Made by a program: the position numbers and the translations under genes
Part shown: piece after piece, positions 55,255-63,557 of the stretch
Numbering within the stretch: the first letter of the stretch is position 1
How the letters are laid out: each line of letters begins with the position of its first letter
The notes under the pieces: generated by a model
What the model saw: the letters and a program-made list of their open reading frames with translations, nothing else
Told to the model about the DNA's origin: nothing
Database searches by the model: none
Assembly (NCBI GenBank): GCA_040119125.1
Contig: JBEDTR010000011.1
Location: 186,001 to 250,000, forward strand
Origin: Pacificitalea sp040119125
GTDB lineage: Bacteria; Pseudomonadota; Alphaproteobacteria; Rhodobacterales; Rhodobacteraceae
Length of the DNA stretch: 64,000 bases
Direction of reading: 5' to 3'

Positions 55255-55901
55255 GGCGCAGGAATTCTTCCGTCCCGCACGCGGGCATGCAATTCGATCA
55301 TCCAGCCCAACATCGCTGCGTTCAACAGATGCCACACCATATGCGTGCCCGACGACCAGACCGGGCAAAGCAGCTCATCGAGGCTTCGCCAGACCAGCGA
55401 AAGGCTGAGAATCCCCGCGCCAAGCATCAGCCCGCCCGCCAATTCCGGGGCGCGTCGCGACAGGGCCACGCCATATCCCGCGATCAGCAACACCACCGGC
55501 CAATACATGGCCGAGATACGGAGGAATGGCACATGGGCCAAGAGCGGGGTGACCAAGGCGATCAGCGGTATTGCCGCCGCCACCCCCAAGGCCGAACGCG
55601 CCCCCGACCAGCCCAGAAAATCGCGGTTGGCCAGATAAATGTAGATCAGGACAAATGCCGCAATCGGGATCGTATCGGCCAGTGAGGCCCAGACCGTCGC
55701 CAGAGTATGGAATAGAAACGACCCCACCCCGATCATCGCCAGCACCCCGCATGCCAGCCGCCCGCCGCCGGAATTTACCCGGCCCCACATCACCAGCGCG
55801 ACGATGATAAAGGCGGCGTTGCTTGCGGCATTCCACGGCTCCGCCCAAAATGACGGGTCGAGCCGCTCGCAATAGCCGTCCAGCCGTGCGGTCCACATCA
55901 T
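55251..55901 (-). CDS. ceramidase-domain (CREST family) membrane protein
   Basis: This 216-residue protein has seven predicted helices. The CREST/alkaline ceramidase signature residues appear: Ser and His in GVGSFLFHTLATVWASLADT, with the Asp, and the closing HMVWHLLNA His pair. The N-terminal DGYCERLDPSFWAEPWNAASN is typical of bacterial members. Such enzymes hydrolyse amide bonds in membrane lipids; the natural substrate in bacteria is unclear. The start is one of two adjacent ATGs (55901 or 55898) after GGACGGA. It overlaps the end of the helix-hairpin-helix gene by four bases, tail to tail. Confidence 0.85.
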   Translation of the reverse strand: MMWTARLDGYCERLDPSFWAEPWNAASNAAFIIVALVMWGRVNSGGGRLACGVLAMIGVGSFLFHTLATVWASLADTIPIAAFVLIYIYLANRDFLGWSGARSALGVAAAIPLIALVTPLLAHVPFLRISAMYWPVVLLIAGYGVALSRRAPELAGGLMLGAGILSLSLVWRSLDELLCPVWSSGTHMVWHLLNAAMLGWMIELHARVRDGRIPAP

Positions 55902-56011
55902 TCCGTCCGATCCCGATCCGTGGCGCAGGGGCGACCCGCGCATGGCGGGATTTGCTGGCTCCGCCGATCCCGCGCCCTATCCTGTTGCACAGATCCTAAT
56001 GGGAGAACGCA

Positions 56012-56704
56012 ATGAAAATCATCTGGCTGGGCCATGCTGGCTTTCGCATCGAAATCGGCGGGCAGGTTTTGCTGGTCGATCCGTGGCTGTCTGGCAATCC
56101 GTCCTTTCCCGAGGGTCGCCGAGACGACGCGATCGCAGGGGCGACCCATATCCTCATTACCCATGGCCATGGCGATCACACGTCGGACGCGCTGGGCATT
56201 GCCCGACAGACCGGCGCCACGCTGGTCGGCATCGCGGATCTGATGGGCTATTGGGGCTCGAAGGGCGAGGTCGAGACACTCGGTTTCAACAAGGGTGGCA
56301 CCGTTCGGCTGGGCGACGTCGCGGTGACGATGGTGAACGCCACCCATTCCTCGGCGCTGGAGGGCAAGGACGGCCCGGTCTATGCGGGGCATGAGGCAGG
56401 CTACATGATCGCCGCCGAAGGTCATGTGATCTACCTGTCGGGCGACACGGATGTCATGGCCGACATGGCTCTGTTTCAGGACCTGCATGCGCCCGATATC
56501 GGCATTCTCGCCTGTGGCGGACATTTCACCATGGATATGCGCCGCGCCGCCTATGCCGCGCGGAAGTTCTTTGAGTTCAAGACCGTGATCCCGTGTCACT
56601 ACAAGACGTTCCCGCTGTTGGAGCAATCGGCCCAACAACTGGTCGATGCGCTCCCCGATGCGCAAGTGATCGAGCCGGAGGTGATGAAAGCGATCGAGAT
56701 ATGA
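56012..56704 (+). CDS. UPF0173 family metal-dependent hydrolase
   Basis: This 230-residue MBL-fold protein begins MKIIWLGHAGFRIEIGGQ, has the zinc motif ITHGHGDHTSDA, and later HSSALEG and GDTDVMADM blocks, matching UPF0173 (YtkL-type) hydrolases. The reaction is unknown. It has a GGAGAA ribosome site and is divergent from the ceramidase gene. Confidence 0.88.
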   Translation: MKIIWLGHAGFRIEIGGQVLLVDPWLSGNPSFPEGRRDDAIAGATHILITHGHGDHTSDALGIARQTGATLVGIADLMGYWGSKGEVETLGFNKGGTVRLGDVAVTMVNATHSSALEGKDGPVYAGHEAGYMIAAEGHVIYLSGDTDVMADMALFQDLHAPDIGILACGGHFTMDMRRAAYAARKFFEFKTVIPCHYKTFPLLEQSAQQLVDALPDAQVIEPEVMKAIEI

Positions 56705-56820
56705 CCAAACGGTCCCGCACCATCCCAGCCGCCCTTTGATTACGCGGCTGTCCGTCATGCTAAAACGGCGGAGGGGGCAGGGTGCCCTGTTCCCCCTTCG
56801 CTTACTATGGGCTTAGCTCA

Positions 56821-57303
56821 TTACGGGCGCAGATAGGCCCAGCCTTCGTTCTGCAACTCGATCAGGCGCACCGCGCCGGAGGGCACTTTTACCGCCTCAT
56901 CGATCAGCGGGACGCTCTCGCCGCTCTGGCGTTCCATTCCGGCAATCGTGTTTTCGCAGGCCGAGAAGACCATGTCGGGATATTCCAGCGACATCGTGGC
57001 GATCCGGTCGGCAACGGGCGAGGTGTCGGCGCGCAGCATGTGCAGGCCCGGCCCGTAGGTGACGATCTCAATTTCGACCTCTTGGCCCTGATCGGCGTAA
57101 TAAGCCTCGATGTTGGCGGCATTGTTGAGCGCCATGGTCATCCGCGCGGGGTCGTTTTCATCGACATGGATCGCGACGCGCACCGGCGCGGCCTCGGCGG
57201 CCTCGGTCGTCTCGGTGGTGGGCATGTGGCTTTCGGCATGGGCCGCGCCCAGCGGCAAGGCGGCCAGACCAGCCAGAAGGAGCGGGCGGAAGAATCCGGG
57301 CAT
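56821..57303 (-). CDS. DsrE family periplasmic protein
   Basis: This 160-residue protein has a signal peptide (residues 5-23, cleavage near AHA-ES), an Ala/Thr/Glu-rich spacer and a DsrE/DsrF-like domain with the conserved Cys in DMVFSACENTIAGM. Periplasmic DsrE-like proteins with a single Cys may bind sulfur or participate in redox, but no sox or dsr genes are near. Function not assigned. Confidence 0.8.
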   Translation of the reverse strand: MPGFFRPLLLAGLAALPLGAAHAESHMPTTETTEAAEAAPVRVAIHVDENDPARMTMALNNAANIEAYYADQGQEVEIEIVTYGPGLHMLRADTSPVADRIATMSLEYPDMVFSACENTIAGMERQSGESVPLIDEAVKVPSGAVRLIELQNEGWAYLRP

Positions 57304-57350
57304 GTAGACCTCATATGCAAAGGGTGTCAGATGCCGCGCAAACTAGCGCA

Positions 57351-57803
57351 TCAGCGGCGCGTTGCGAAGAAATCCCGCAGCAGGGCGGCGGCTTCCGGCT
57401 CGCAGATCCCGTCGATCACTTCGGGACGGTGATGCGCCTGCGGATGCGCGAAAATACGCGGCCCCTGTGCCACGCCACCGGATTTCGGATCGGCGGCCCC
57501 GTAGATCAGCCGGGCGATCCGGGCCGCTGAAATGGCGGTGGCGCACATCGCGCAGGGCTCCAGCGTCACCCATAGCACATGCCCCGGCAGCCGGTCTGAC
57601 CCCGCCGCGGCGCAGGCGGCGCGAAGGACGAGGATCTCAGCATGAGCGGTGGGATCATGGAGTTCGCGCGTGCGATTTCCGGCCCGCGCGACGACACGGC
57701 CCGCGCCATCGGTCAGCACCGCGCCCACCGGCACCTCGCCGCGTGCGGCGGCGGCGCGGGCTTCTTCCAGCGCGGTCTGCATATGGGTGGTAAAGCGGCT
57801 CAT
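57351..57803 (-). CDS. tadA: tRNA-specific adenosine deaminase TadA
   Basis: This 150-residue zinc deaminase converts A34 to inosine in tRNA-Arg. The motif DPTAHAEILVLRAA (His, catalytic Glu) and the second motif TLEPCAMCATAIS (two Cys) are present. The start at MSRFTTHMQ has a weak ribosome site; the open frame runs 33 codons further into the rluB promoter region. It is divergent from rluB across 97 bp. Confidence 0.93.
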   Translation of the reverse strand: MSRFTTHMQTALEEARAAAARGEVPVGAVLTDGAGRVVARAGNRTRELHDPTAHAEILVLRAACAAAGSDRLPGHVLWVTLEPCAMCATAISAARIARLIYGAADPKSGGVAQGPRIFAHPQAHHRPEVIDGICEPEAAALLRDFFATRR

Positions 57804-57900
57804 CGCCTGTTCTTGTCCACGCCTGCGCGCCGCTTGGCAAGTGTCGCGCGCGCGGCTGTGGATGCTTCCCAAAGCGCGGGGCAGGGTGTAGGAGCAGGCC

Positions 57901-59085
57901 ATGACCGATCAGCCATCCTCCCCGCCCGAAAAGCCCGCTCCCGCTGGCGACCGCATTGCCAAGGTGCTTGCCCGTGCCGGCGTCGCCTCCCGCCGGGATG
58001 CCGAGCGGATGATTGAGGCCGGGCGCGTGCGCGTGAATGGCCGGGTCATCGAAAGCCCCGCTCTTAACGTCACCGAGGCCGACCGCATCGAGGTGGATGA
58101 ACAGCCTCTGGCGGAGCCGGAACCCGCGCGCCTGTGGCTCTATCATAAGCCGTCCGGACTGGTGACCACTGCGCGCGACGAAAAAGGCCGCGAGACCGTG
58201 TTTGACGCGCTGCCGGGCGATATGCCCCGCGTGATGTCTGTCGGGCGGCTCGATCTGAATTCCGAAGGCTTGCTGCTGCTGACCAATGACGGCGAGATCA
58301 AGCGGCGGTTGGAATTGCCCTCGACCGGCTGGCTGCGCAAATATCGCGTCCGCCTGAAAGGCACGCCCAAAGACGAAGATTTCGCCCCCCTGCGCGACGG
58401 GCTGGTTGTCGAGGGTGAGCGCTTTCAGGCGATGGATGTCACGCTGGACCGCCAGCAGGGCGCGAATGCATGGGCCACGATCGGCATCCGCGAGGGCCGC
58501 AACCGCGAAATTCGCCGCGCCATCGAGGCGATCGGCTTTACGGTGAACCGGCTGATCCGCGTCAGCTATGGCCCGTTCCGGCTGAACGATCTGCGCGAAG
58601 GCGAGGTCGAGGAGGTCAAGCAGAAGGTGCTGCGCGACCAGTTGGGGCTGGAGAAGAACTGGGCCGACCCCAAGGAAAAACCCAAGCGTCACGTGAAACG
58701 CAAGCCCCGCCCCGATGCCGAGGCCCGCGCCGCCGATGTGGCCGGCGCGGCGGGCACGCGCAGCGGTGCACGCAAGCCGGGGCGCGGCGGGTTTGGGGCT
58801 GGCAAACCGGGGGAGGCGCGGGGTGACGGGCGGTTCACCAGCGGCAAGCCGTCGGACCGCAAGTTTGGCGCAAGCAAGCCGGGCGCTGGCAAACCGGGTG
58901 GCGGTAAATTCGCCGGCAAGCGCTCAGGCGATGCAGAGGACCGCGGCGCGCGCGGGGGCGACGGCAAGCCCCATGGCGGCCAAAGCCGGGATGCCAGCCG
59001 CGATAACCGCCCCGGACGCAGCTTCGCCCCGAAATCCGGCCCCCGCCCCACCGGTCGCGGCCCCGGCCCCAAGCCCAAGCGCTAA
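57901..59085 (+). CDS. rluB: ribosomal large-subunit pseudouridine synthase RluB, with long basic tail
   Basis: This 394-residue protein has an N-terminal S4 RNA-binding domain (DRIAKVLARAGVASRRDAER), the RsuA-family catalytic Asp in SVGRLDLNSEGLLLLTNDGE, and the GIREGRNREIRRAIEAIG block. It modifies U2605 of 23S rRNA. The last 140 or so residues are low-complexity, rich in Gly, Lys, Arg, Pro, with GKPG/SKPG-type repeats; such tails are common in this family but variable in length. The catalytic part is standard. Confidence 0.93.
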   Translation: MTDQPSSPPEKPAPAGDRIAKVLARAGVASRRDAERMIEAGRVRVNGRVIESPALNVTEADRIEVDEQPLAEPEPARLWLYHKPSGLVTTARDEKGRETVFDALPGDMPRVMSVGRLDLNSEGLLLLTNDGEIKRRLELPSTGWLRKYRVRLKGTPKDEDFAPLRDGLVVEGERFQAMDVTLDRQQGANAWATIGIREGRNREIRRAIEAIGFTVNRLIRVSYGPFRLNDLREGEVEEVKQKVLRDQLGLEKNWADPKEKPKRHVKRKPRPDAEARAADVAGAAGTRSGARKPGRGGFGAGKPGEARGDGRFTSGKPSDRKFGASKPGAGKPGGGKFAGKRSGDAEDRGARGGDGKPHGGQSRDASRDNRPGRSFAPKSGPRPTGRGPGPKPKR

Positions 59086-59392
59086 GCCTCGGCGACACTG
59101 TCGCTGACCCTGTGCCGGGCAAACGTCCGCCCACACCCAGCGCTGGCCTCGGGTCCCTTATCCATCCATTGCAATTAAACAAGGCGCTCCCGCCCGCGAC
59201 CAAGCGAAGCGCGCTGGAGAGCGCCTGCTGGTTTCTCACGGGCTAGCGCTTTGTCATCTCGGGCTGACCTCTGGGCGGCGAACACGTCTCCATAAAGCTC
59301 TGGCCAATAGAAGCGCCGCGCCGTGAAGCCTTCCGCGCTTGACCAATCCGCCGGAGCAATCCCGGCTCGCGATCTCGCGCGGTTGGCGGGCG
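59086..59392. other. 307-bp convergent gap between rluB and xseA
   Basis: rluB and xseA end on either side. I see no coding stretch with a ribosome site, no convincing terminator with a T run and no RNA gene I recognise. Confidence 0.5.
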
Positions 59393-60892
59393 TTACAGCA
59401 GGCTTCCTTGCTCGGGCGGCGTGCCGGGGCCCTTGGTGGTCTTACGCGCGGGTTTCGCGGCTGCGCCTCCCAGACGGAAACGACCATCGGCGAATTCGAT
59501 GTCCAGCGCTCCGGCCTCGCGGGCGCGGGCGGCGGTGGTCACGACCTCCTCGCCTGCGCGCACGACCGCGTAACCGCGCCGCAGGGTTGCTTTATAGCCC
59601 AGCGTCTGACGCAGGCGTTCCACAGCGTCGAACCGCTCGCGCCGGACCGTGACACCCTGCACAAACCCCTGATCCAGCCGCGCGCTTAGCAGCGCCAGAT
59701 CGCGCGATGCCTGCATCCGGCCACGGTCCACCAATTGCGGGCGCAGACGCAGCGCGCAGCTTTCATAGCTCCGCCGGGCCTCGGCCACCTGCCGCCGCAA
59801 CAGACCGGGACGCAGCGCGGCGGCGCGGTCCGACAGGGTCAGCTTGCGCCGCTGGACCGAGGCTTTCAGCGCCGCAGGCAGCCGGTCGGCCCATAGATCG
59901 AACCGCTGTTGCGCCTGACCTACCAGCATTTCAGGGCGGGGCAGGGCGCGGGCCAGATCGCGCAGGCGCTGACCCCGATCCCCGATCATCCGGGCGGCGG
60001 CGCGGCTCAGCCGACCTTCGCATTCGCTGACGCTCGCCATCAATTCCAGCCGCACCGGCACCGCCATTTCGGCAGCAGCCGTCGGGGTGGGCGCGCGACG
60101 GTCCGCGGCATGGTCGATCAGCGTGGTATCGGTCTCATGGCCCACAGCAGAAATCAGCGGGATGGCGGAGGCCGCCGCCGCGCGCACCACGTTTTCTTCG
60201 TTAAAGCCCCAAAGATCCTCGATCGAGCCGCCACCCCGCGCGACGATCAGCAGATCAGGCCGGGGCAGCGCGCCGCCGGGCGTCATGCGGTTGAACCCCT
60301 CAATCGCCGCCGTCACCTGCGCCGCGCAGGCCTGCCCCTGCACCGCCACCGGCCAGACCAGAACCTTGCGCGGGAATCGGTCGCGCAGCCGGTGCAGAAT
60401 GTCACGGATCACGGCCCCCGACGGCGACGTCACCACGCCGATCACCTCGGGCAGATAGGGCAAGGCGCGCTTGCGCTCTGGATCGAACAGCCCTTCGGAG
60501 GCAAGCATCTGACGCCGCTTTTCCAGCATGGCCATCAGCGCACCCATGCCAGCGGGGGCGATATCCTCGATCACGATCTGATATTTCGACTGACCGCCGA
60601 ATGTGGTCAGGCGACCGGTGGCGATGACCTCCATGCCTTCCTCTGGCGGGGTGGTCAGACGACTGGCGACGCCTTTCCAGATCACCCCGGACAGGACCGA
60701 GCGGTCGTCTTTGAGATCCAGATACACATGGCCAGAGCGCGGACGGCTGACGCGACCAATCTCGCCACGCACGCGGATATGGGAAAACTCCCCTTCGATG
60801 GTGCGCTTGATCGCGCCCGAGATCTCGGTGACCGAGAATTCCGGCGCATTGCCACCGGTCTCGGCGGCATCGTCGTCGATCAGATCGGACAT
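59393..60892 (-). CDS. xseA: exodeoxyribonuclease VII large subunit
   Basis: This 499-residue nuclease subunit has the N-terminal OB fold (FSHIRVRGEIGRVSRPRSGH, VYLDLKDDRSVLSGVIW) and the catalytic domain (PYLPEVIGVVTSPSGAVIRD, LLIVARGGGSIEDLW, SAVGHETDTTLIDHAADRRA), then a long coiled-coil region. With XseB it degrades single-stranded DNA. xseB is not adjacent. It is divergent from purD across 86 bp. Confidence 0.94.
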   Translation of the reverse strand: MSDLIDDDAAETGGNAPEFSVTEISGAIKRTIEGEFSHIRVRGEIGRVSRPRSGHVYLDLKDDRSVLSGVIWKGVASRLTTPPEEGMEVIATGRLTTFGGQSKYQIVIEDIAPAGMGALMAMLEKRRQMLASEGLFDPERKRALPYLPEVIGVVTSPSGAVIRDILHRLRDRFPRKVLVWPVAVQGQACAAQVTAAIEGFNRMTPGGALPRPDLLIVARGGGSIEDLWGFNEENVVRAAAASAIPLISAVGHETDTTLIDHAADRRAPTPTAAAEMAVPVRLELMASVSECEGRLSRAAARMIGDRGQRLRDLARALPRPEMLVGQAQQRFDLWADRLPAALKASVQRRKLTLSDRAAALRPGLLRRQVAEARRSYESCALRLRPQLVDRGRMQASRDLALLSARLDQGFVQGVTVRRERFDAVERLRQTLGYKATLRRGYAVVRAGEEVVTTAARAREAGALDIEFADGRFRLGGAAAKPARKTTKGPGTPPEQGSLL

Positions 60893-60978
60893 AGGGGGCC
60901 TGCTTTGCTTGTCTCGCCTCGCGGCTGACCTTAGAACGCGCGCAACCTGAGTGAAAGCGGCAGCAAAGGGCGCAAGCG

Positions 60979-62244
60979 ATGAACATCCTTCTTCTGGGGG
61001 CGGGCGGGCGTGAACATGCGCTGGCTTGGGCCATCAAGCAGAACCCCAAATGCGACCGGCTGATCGTGGCGCCGGGCAATGCCGGGATCGCCGCGCTGGC
61101 GGAATGCGCTGATCTCGACATCCTCGATCCGGCGGCGGTGGTGCAATTTGCGACCGATATGGCGGTGGATTTCGTGGTGATCGGCCCCGAAGCGCCGCTG
61201 GCCGCAGGCGTGGCCGATGAACTCGACGCGGCGGGTATCCTCGTCTTTGGTCCGTCGCAGGCGGCGGCACAGCTCGAAGCGTCCAAGCGATTCACCAAGG
61301 AGGTCTGCGATGCGGCATCGGCGCCCACCGCGGCTTGGGCCCGGTTCGACGCCGCCGAGCCTGCGAAAGCCTATCTGCGGGAGCAAGGCGCCCCCATTGT
61401 CGTGAAGGCCGATGGCCTCGCCGCGGGCAAGGGCGTGATCGTGGCGGAAACGCTGGACCAAGCGCTCGACGCCGTAGACGACATGTTCGGCGGTGAGTTT
61501 GGCGCGGCGGGCGCTGAGGTGGTGATCGAAGAATTCATGACCGGCGAAGAAGCGAGCTTTTTCGTGCTGTGCGACGGCGAAACCGTGCTGCCCATCGGCA
61601 CGGCGCAGGACCATAAACGCGTGGGCGAAGGCGACACCGGCCCCAACACCGGCGGTATGGGCGCGTATTCCCCCGCGCCGATCATGGATGACGCGGTGAC
61701 CGAGGCCGCGCTGGCCCAGATCATTCGTCCGACCATGGCCGAAATGGCCCGTCGCGGCACGCCCTATAAAGGCGTGCTTTATGCCGGTCTGATGATCGAA
61801 AACGGTCAGCCCCGGCTGGTCGAATATAACGCGCGTTTCGGTGATCCCGAATGTCAGGTGCTGATGCTGCGGCTGGGCGGACAGATCCTCGATCTGCTTT
61901 TGGCCGTGGCCGAGGGACGGCTGGCCGAGGCGCGGGTGAACTGGGCGGATGACCATGCGATGACCGTGGTTCTCGCCGCTAATGGCTACCCCGGCGCCTA
62001 TCAAAAGGGCAGCGAAATCCGTGGCTTGGACGTGCTTCCAGAAACCAGCAGCGAGATGACATTCCACGCGGGCACAGCCCTGAGGGATGGCGCGCTGGTC
62101 GCGACCGGGGGCCGGGTGCTTAACTGCACGGCACGGGGCGACACGTTGAGCGAAGCCCGCGATCGCGCCTATGCGCTGGTCGACGCGGTGGACTGGCCTG
62201 AGGGCTTCTGCCGCCGGGACATCGGCTGGCGCGCACTGGGGTGA
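60979..62244 (+). CDS. purD: phosphoribosylamine--glycine ligase
   Basis: This 421-residue ATP-grasp enzyme performs the second step of purine synthesis. The start MNILLLGAGGREHALAWAI, VVIGPEAPLAAGVAD, the ATP-binding PIVVKADGLAAGKGVIVAET and the GDPECQVLMLRL metal site are standard. It is followed by a GC hairpin at about 62291-62312 but without T run. Confidence 0.96.
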   Translation: MNILLLGAGGREHALAWAIKQNPKCDRLIVAPGNAGIAALAECADLDILDPAAVVQFATDMAVDFVVIGPEAPLAAGVADELDAAGILVFGPSQAAAQLEASKRFTKEVCDAASAPTAAWARFDAAEPAKAYLREQGAPIVVKADGLAAGKGVIVAETLDQALDAVDDMFGGEFGAAGAEVVIEEFMTGEEASFFVLCDGETVLPIGTAQDHKRVGEGDTGPNTGGMGAYSPAPIMDDAVTEAALAQIIRPTMAEMARRGTPYKGVLYAGLMIENGQPRLVEYNARFGDPECQVLMLRLGGQILDLLLAVAEGRLAEARVNWADDHAMTVVLAANGYPGAYQKGSEIRGLDVLPETSSEMTFHAGTALRDGALVATGGRVLNCTARGDTLSEARDRAYALVDAVDWPEGFCRRDIGWRALG

Positions 62245-62340
62245 TGGGCCGCGCTTTGAAGGGTCTCAGTCAGCGTTGATCCGCAAGCACGGGGCGAGCA
62301 CCTGCTCGTCCCGATGCTGAGGGCGTCGCGCTGCGATTCA

Positions 62341-62523
62341 TCAATTCTTTTTCTTCGGCACGTCATCATGCGACGTCGAGGCGAAATCCTCCAATTCCGA
62401 TTCGCTCATCGAATCATACATGTCCTTGGACGCGCCCTGCAGGTCCTTGACCTTGGTGTCGCCGCGCTTGGCCGACAGGGCGGCACCTGCGGCTTTCTGT
62501 TGGGCTTCGGATTTGGCTGGCAT
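62341..62523 (-). CDS. DUF3008 family small protein
   Basis: This 60-residue hydrophilic protein starts MPAKSEAQQKAAGAALSAKR and contains KVKDLQGASKDMYDSMSESE, matching DUF3008, a family of stress-associated-looking small basic proteins of unknown function in alphaproteobacteria. The start is set by AAAGGAG upstream. It lies on the same strand as the cold-shock gene but after that gene's terminator. Confidence 0.85.
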   Translation of the reverse strand: MPAKSEAQQKAAGAALSAKRGDTKVKDLQGASKDMYDSMSESELEDFASTSHDDVPKKKN

Positions 62524-62634
62524 GACCGGCTCCTTTCGCGTTGTGGATGCCCATGCAACGCGGATCGGTCGGGTCGGGTTCAGCAAGCGGATCTCCGGGC
62601 GCGGTTTCTGGCCGACTGCCGCAAAGGATCTACG

Positions 62635-62659
62635 AAAAACGGGGCCGTGGCCGGCCCCG
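62635..62659 (-). terminator. terminator of the cold-shock gene
   Basis: Perfect 7-bp stem CGGGGCC/GGCCCCG, 6-base loop, followed by five T residues on the minus strand; about 95 bp past the cold-shock stop. Confidence 0.65.
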
Positions 62660-62753
62660 AACGCCATGCTGTCATCTCGCGATCCGCCGTCCCCTAACCG
62701 GGCGGTGCCATGGACTGGCAATTGGATCGCCTAAACGCTTACCGCGCAGGGGG

Positions 62754-62960
62754 TTACAGAGCTTCAAGCTCGCTTGCCGAGGCGCGGCCATCGCGGCCTT
62801 CTCGCAGTTCGTAGCCGATCTTCTGATTGTCCGCGAGGCCGGTCATCCCGGCGCGTTCTACTGCGGAAATATGGACGAACACGTCGTTGCCGCCATCATC
62901 TGGGGCAATGAATCCGTATCCCTTCGTGGTGTTGAACCATTTAACGGTGCCGGTCGGCAT
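62754..62960 (-). CDS. cold-shock domain protein (CspA family)
   Basis: This 68-residue single cold-shock domain has RNP1 KGYGFI and RNP2 DVFVHIS in TGTVKWFNTTKGYGFIA and GNDVFVHISAVERAG. It binds single-stranded RNA and DNA as a chaperone. GGAGAG precedes the ATG. The 205-bp gap upstream could give a structured 5' UTR, but I cannot identify a known cold-shock element. Confidence 0.95.
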   Translation of the reverse strand: MPTGTVKWFNTTKGYGFIAPDDGGNDVFVHISAVERAGMTGLADNQKIGYELREGRDGRASASELEAL

Positions 62961-63165
62961 GCCGCCTCTCCTTCTTAGTCTCCGCCCGCAACATGCGGCG
63001 GTTCAGGTCACAGCCAGGTCTTCCAAATCGCGGCCGCCTGCGGCAAAAACCGGTAGAAAGTCTGTCGTCACCCTAAAAATCACTGCCTTTTCCGATGAAA
63101 AAAACAAGTGAATTTCTTGCAAACCGCGCAACAGGGTGGGATTTCGCCCGGAAAGGACGCATGCG

Positions 63166-63483
63166 TTGAAGATATTCGGCCTCAAGACCTGTGACACCTG
63201 CCGCAAGGCCATTCGTGCGCTGCCCCAAGCGCAATTCGTGGATATTCGCGCCGATCCTTTGCCGCGCGCCCGGTTGCAGATGGTGCACGACACGCTGGGG
63301 GCGGCACTTCTCAACACCCGGTCCACGACATGGCGCGGCCTGTCGGAGGCAGAGCGCGCAGGCGATCCCGTCGATCTGCTCGTCGCGCATCCCGCGTTGA
63401 TGAAACGCCCGCTGATCGAGGCCGATGATGGCACGCTTCACTTAGGCTGGACGCCCAAGTTTCAGGCGGAACTGGGCGTCTAG
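63166..63483 (+). CDS. ArsC/Spx-family thioredoxin-fold protein
   Basis: This 105-residue protein is of the arsenate-reductase/Spx/YffB group. The N-terminal motif KIFGLKTCDTCRKAIRAL has a CxxC pair (typical of YffB/Spx-like members rather than the single catalytic Cys of ArsC), and the ending RPLIEADDGTLHLGWTPKFQAEL is family-typical. The start is a TTG at 63166 with GAAAGGA spaced 9 bases; the ATG 5 bases upstream is out of frame. No ars genes are near, so an arsenate function is not implied. Confidence 0.83.
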   Translation: MKIFGLKTCDTCRKAIRALPQAQFVDIRADPLPRARLQMVHDTLGAALLNTRSTTWRGLSEAERAGDPVDLLVAHPALMKRPLIEADDGTLHLGWTPKFQAELGV

Positions 63484-63504
63484 GACGGCGATCTTGCGAA
63501 ACGC

Positions 63505-63533
63505 AAAACGCCCGGAGCTTTCACTCCGGGCGT
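63505..63533 (-). terminator. terminator of thrS
   Basis: Perfect 10-bp stem ACGCCCGGAG/CTCCGGGCGT, loop of 6, followed by TTTT on the minus strand, 25 bp past the thrS stop. It may also stop the ArsC/Spx-like gene from the other side, but that side has no T run. Confidence 0.75.
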
Positions 63534-63557
63534 GTCGCATGTCTTGTAACTCACAGA

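Noticed and set aside
63166..63483. Arsenate reductase as the function of the ArsC/Spx-like protein
   Set aside because: The CxxC motif and absence of ars genes point to the YffB/Spx-like branch with unknown role.
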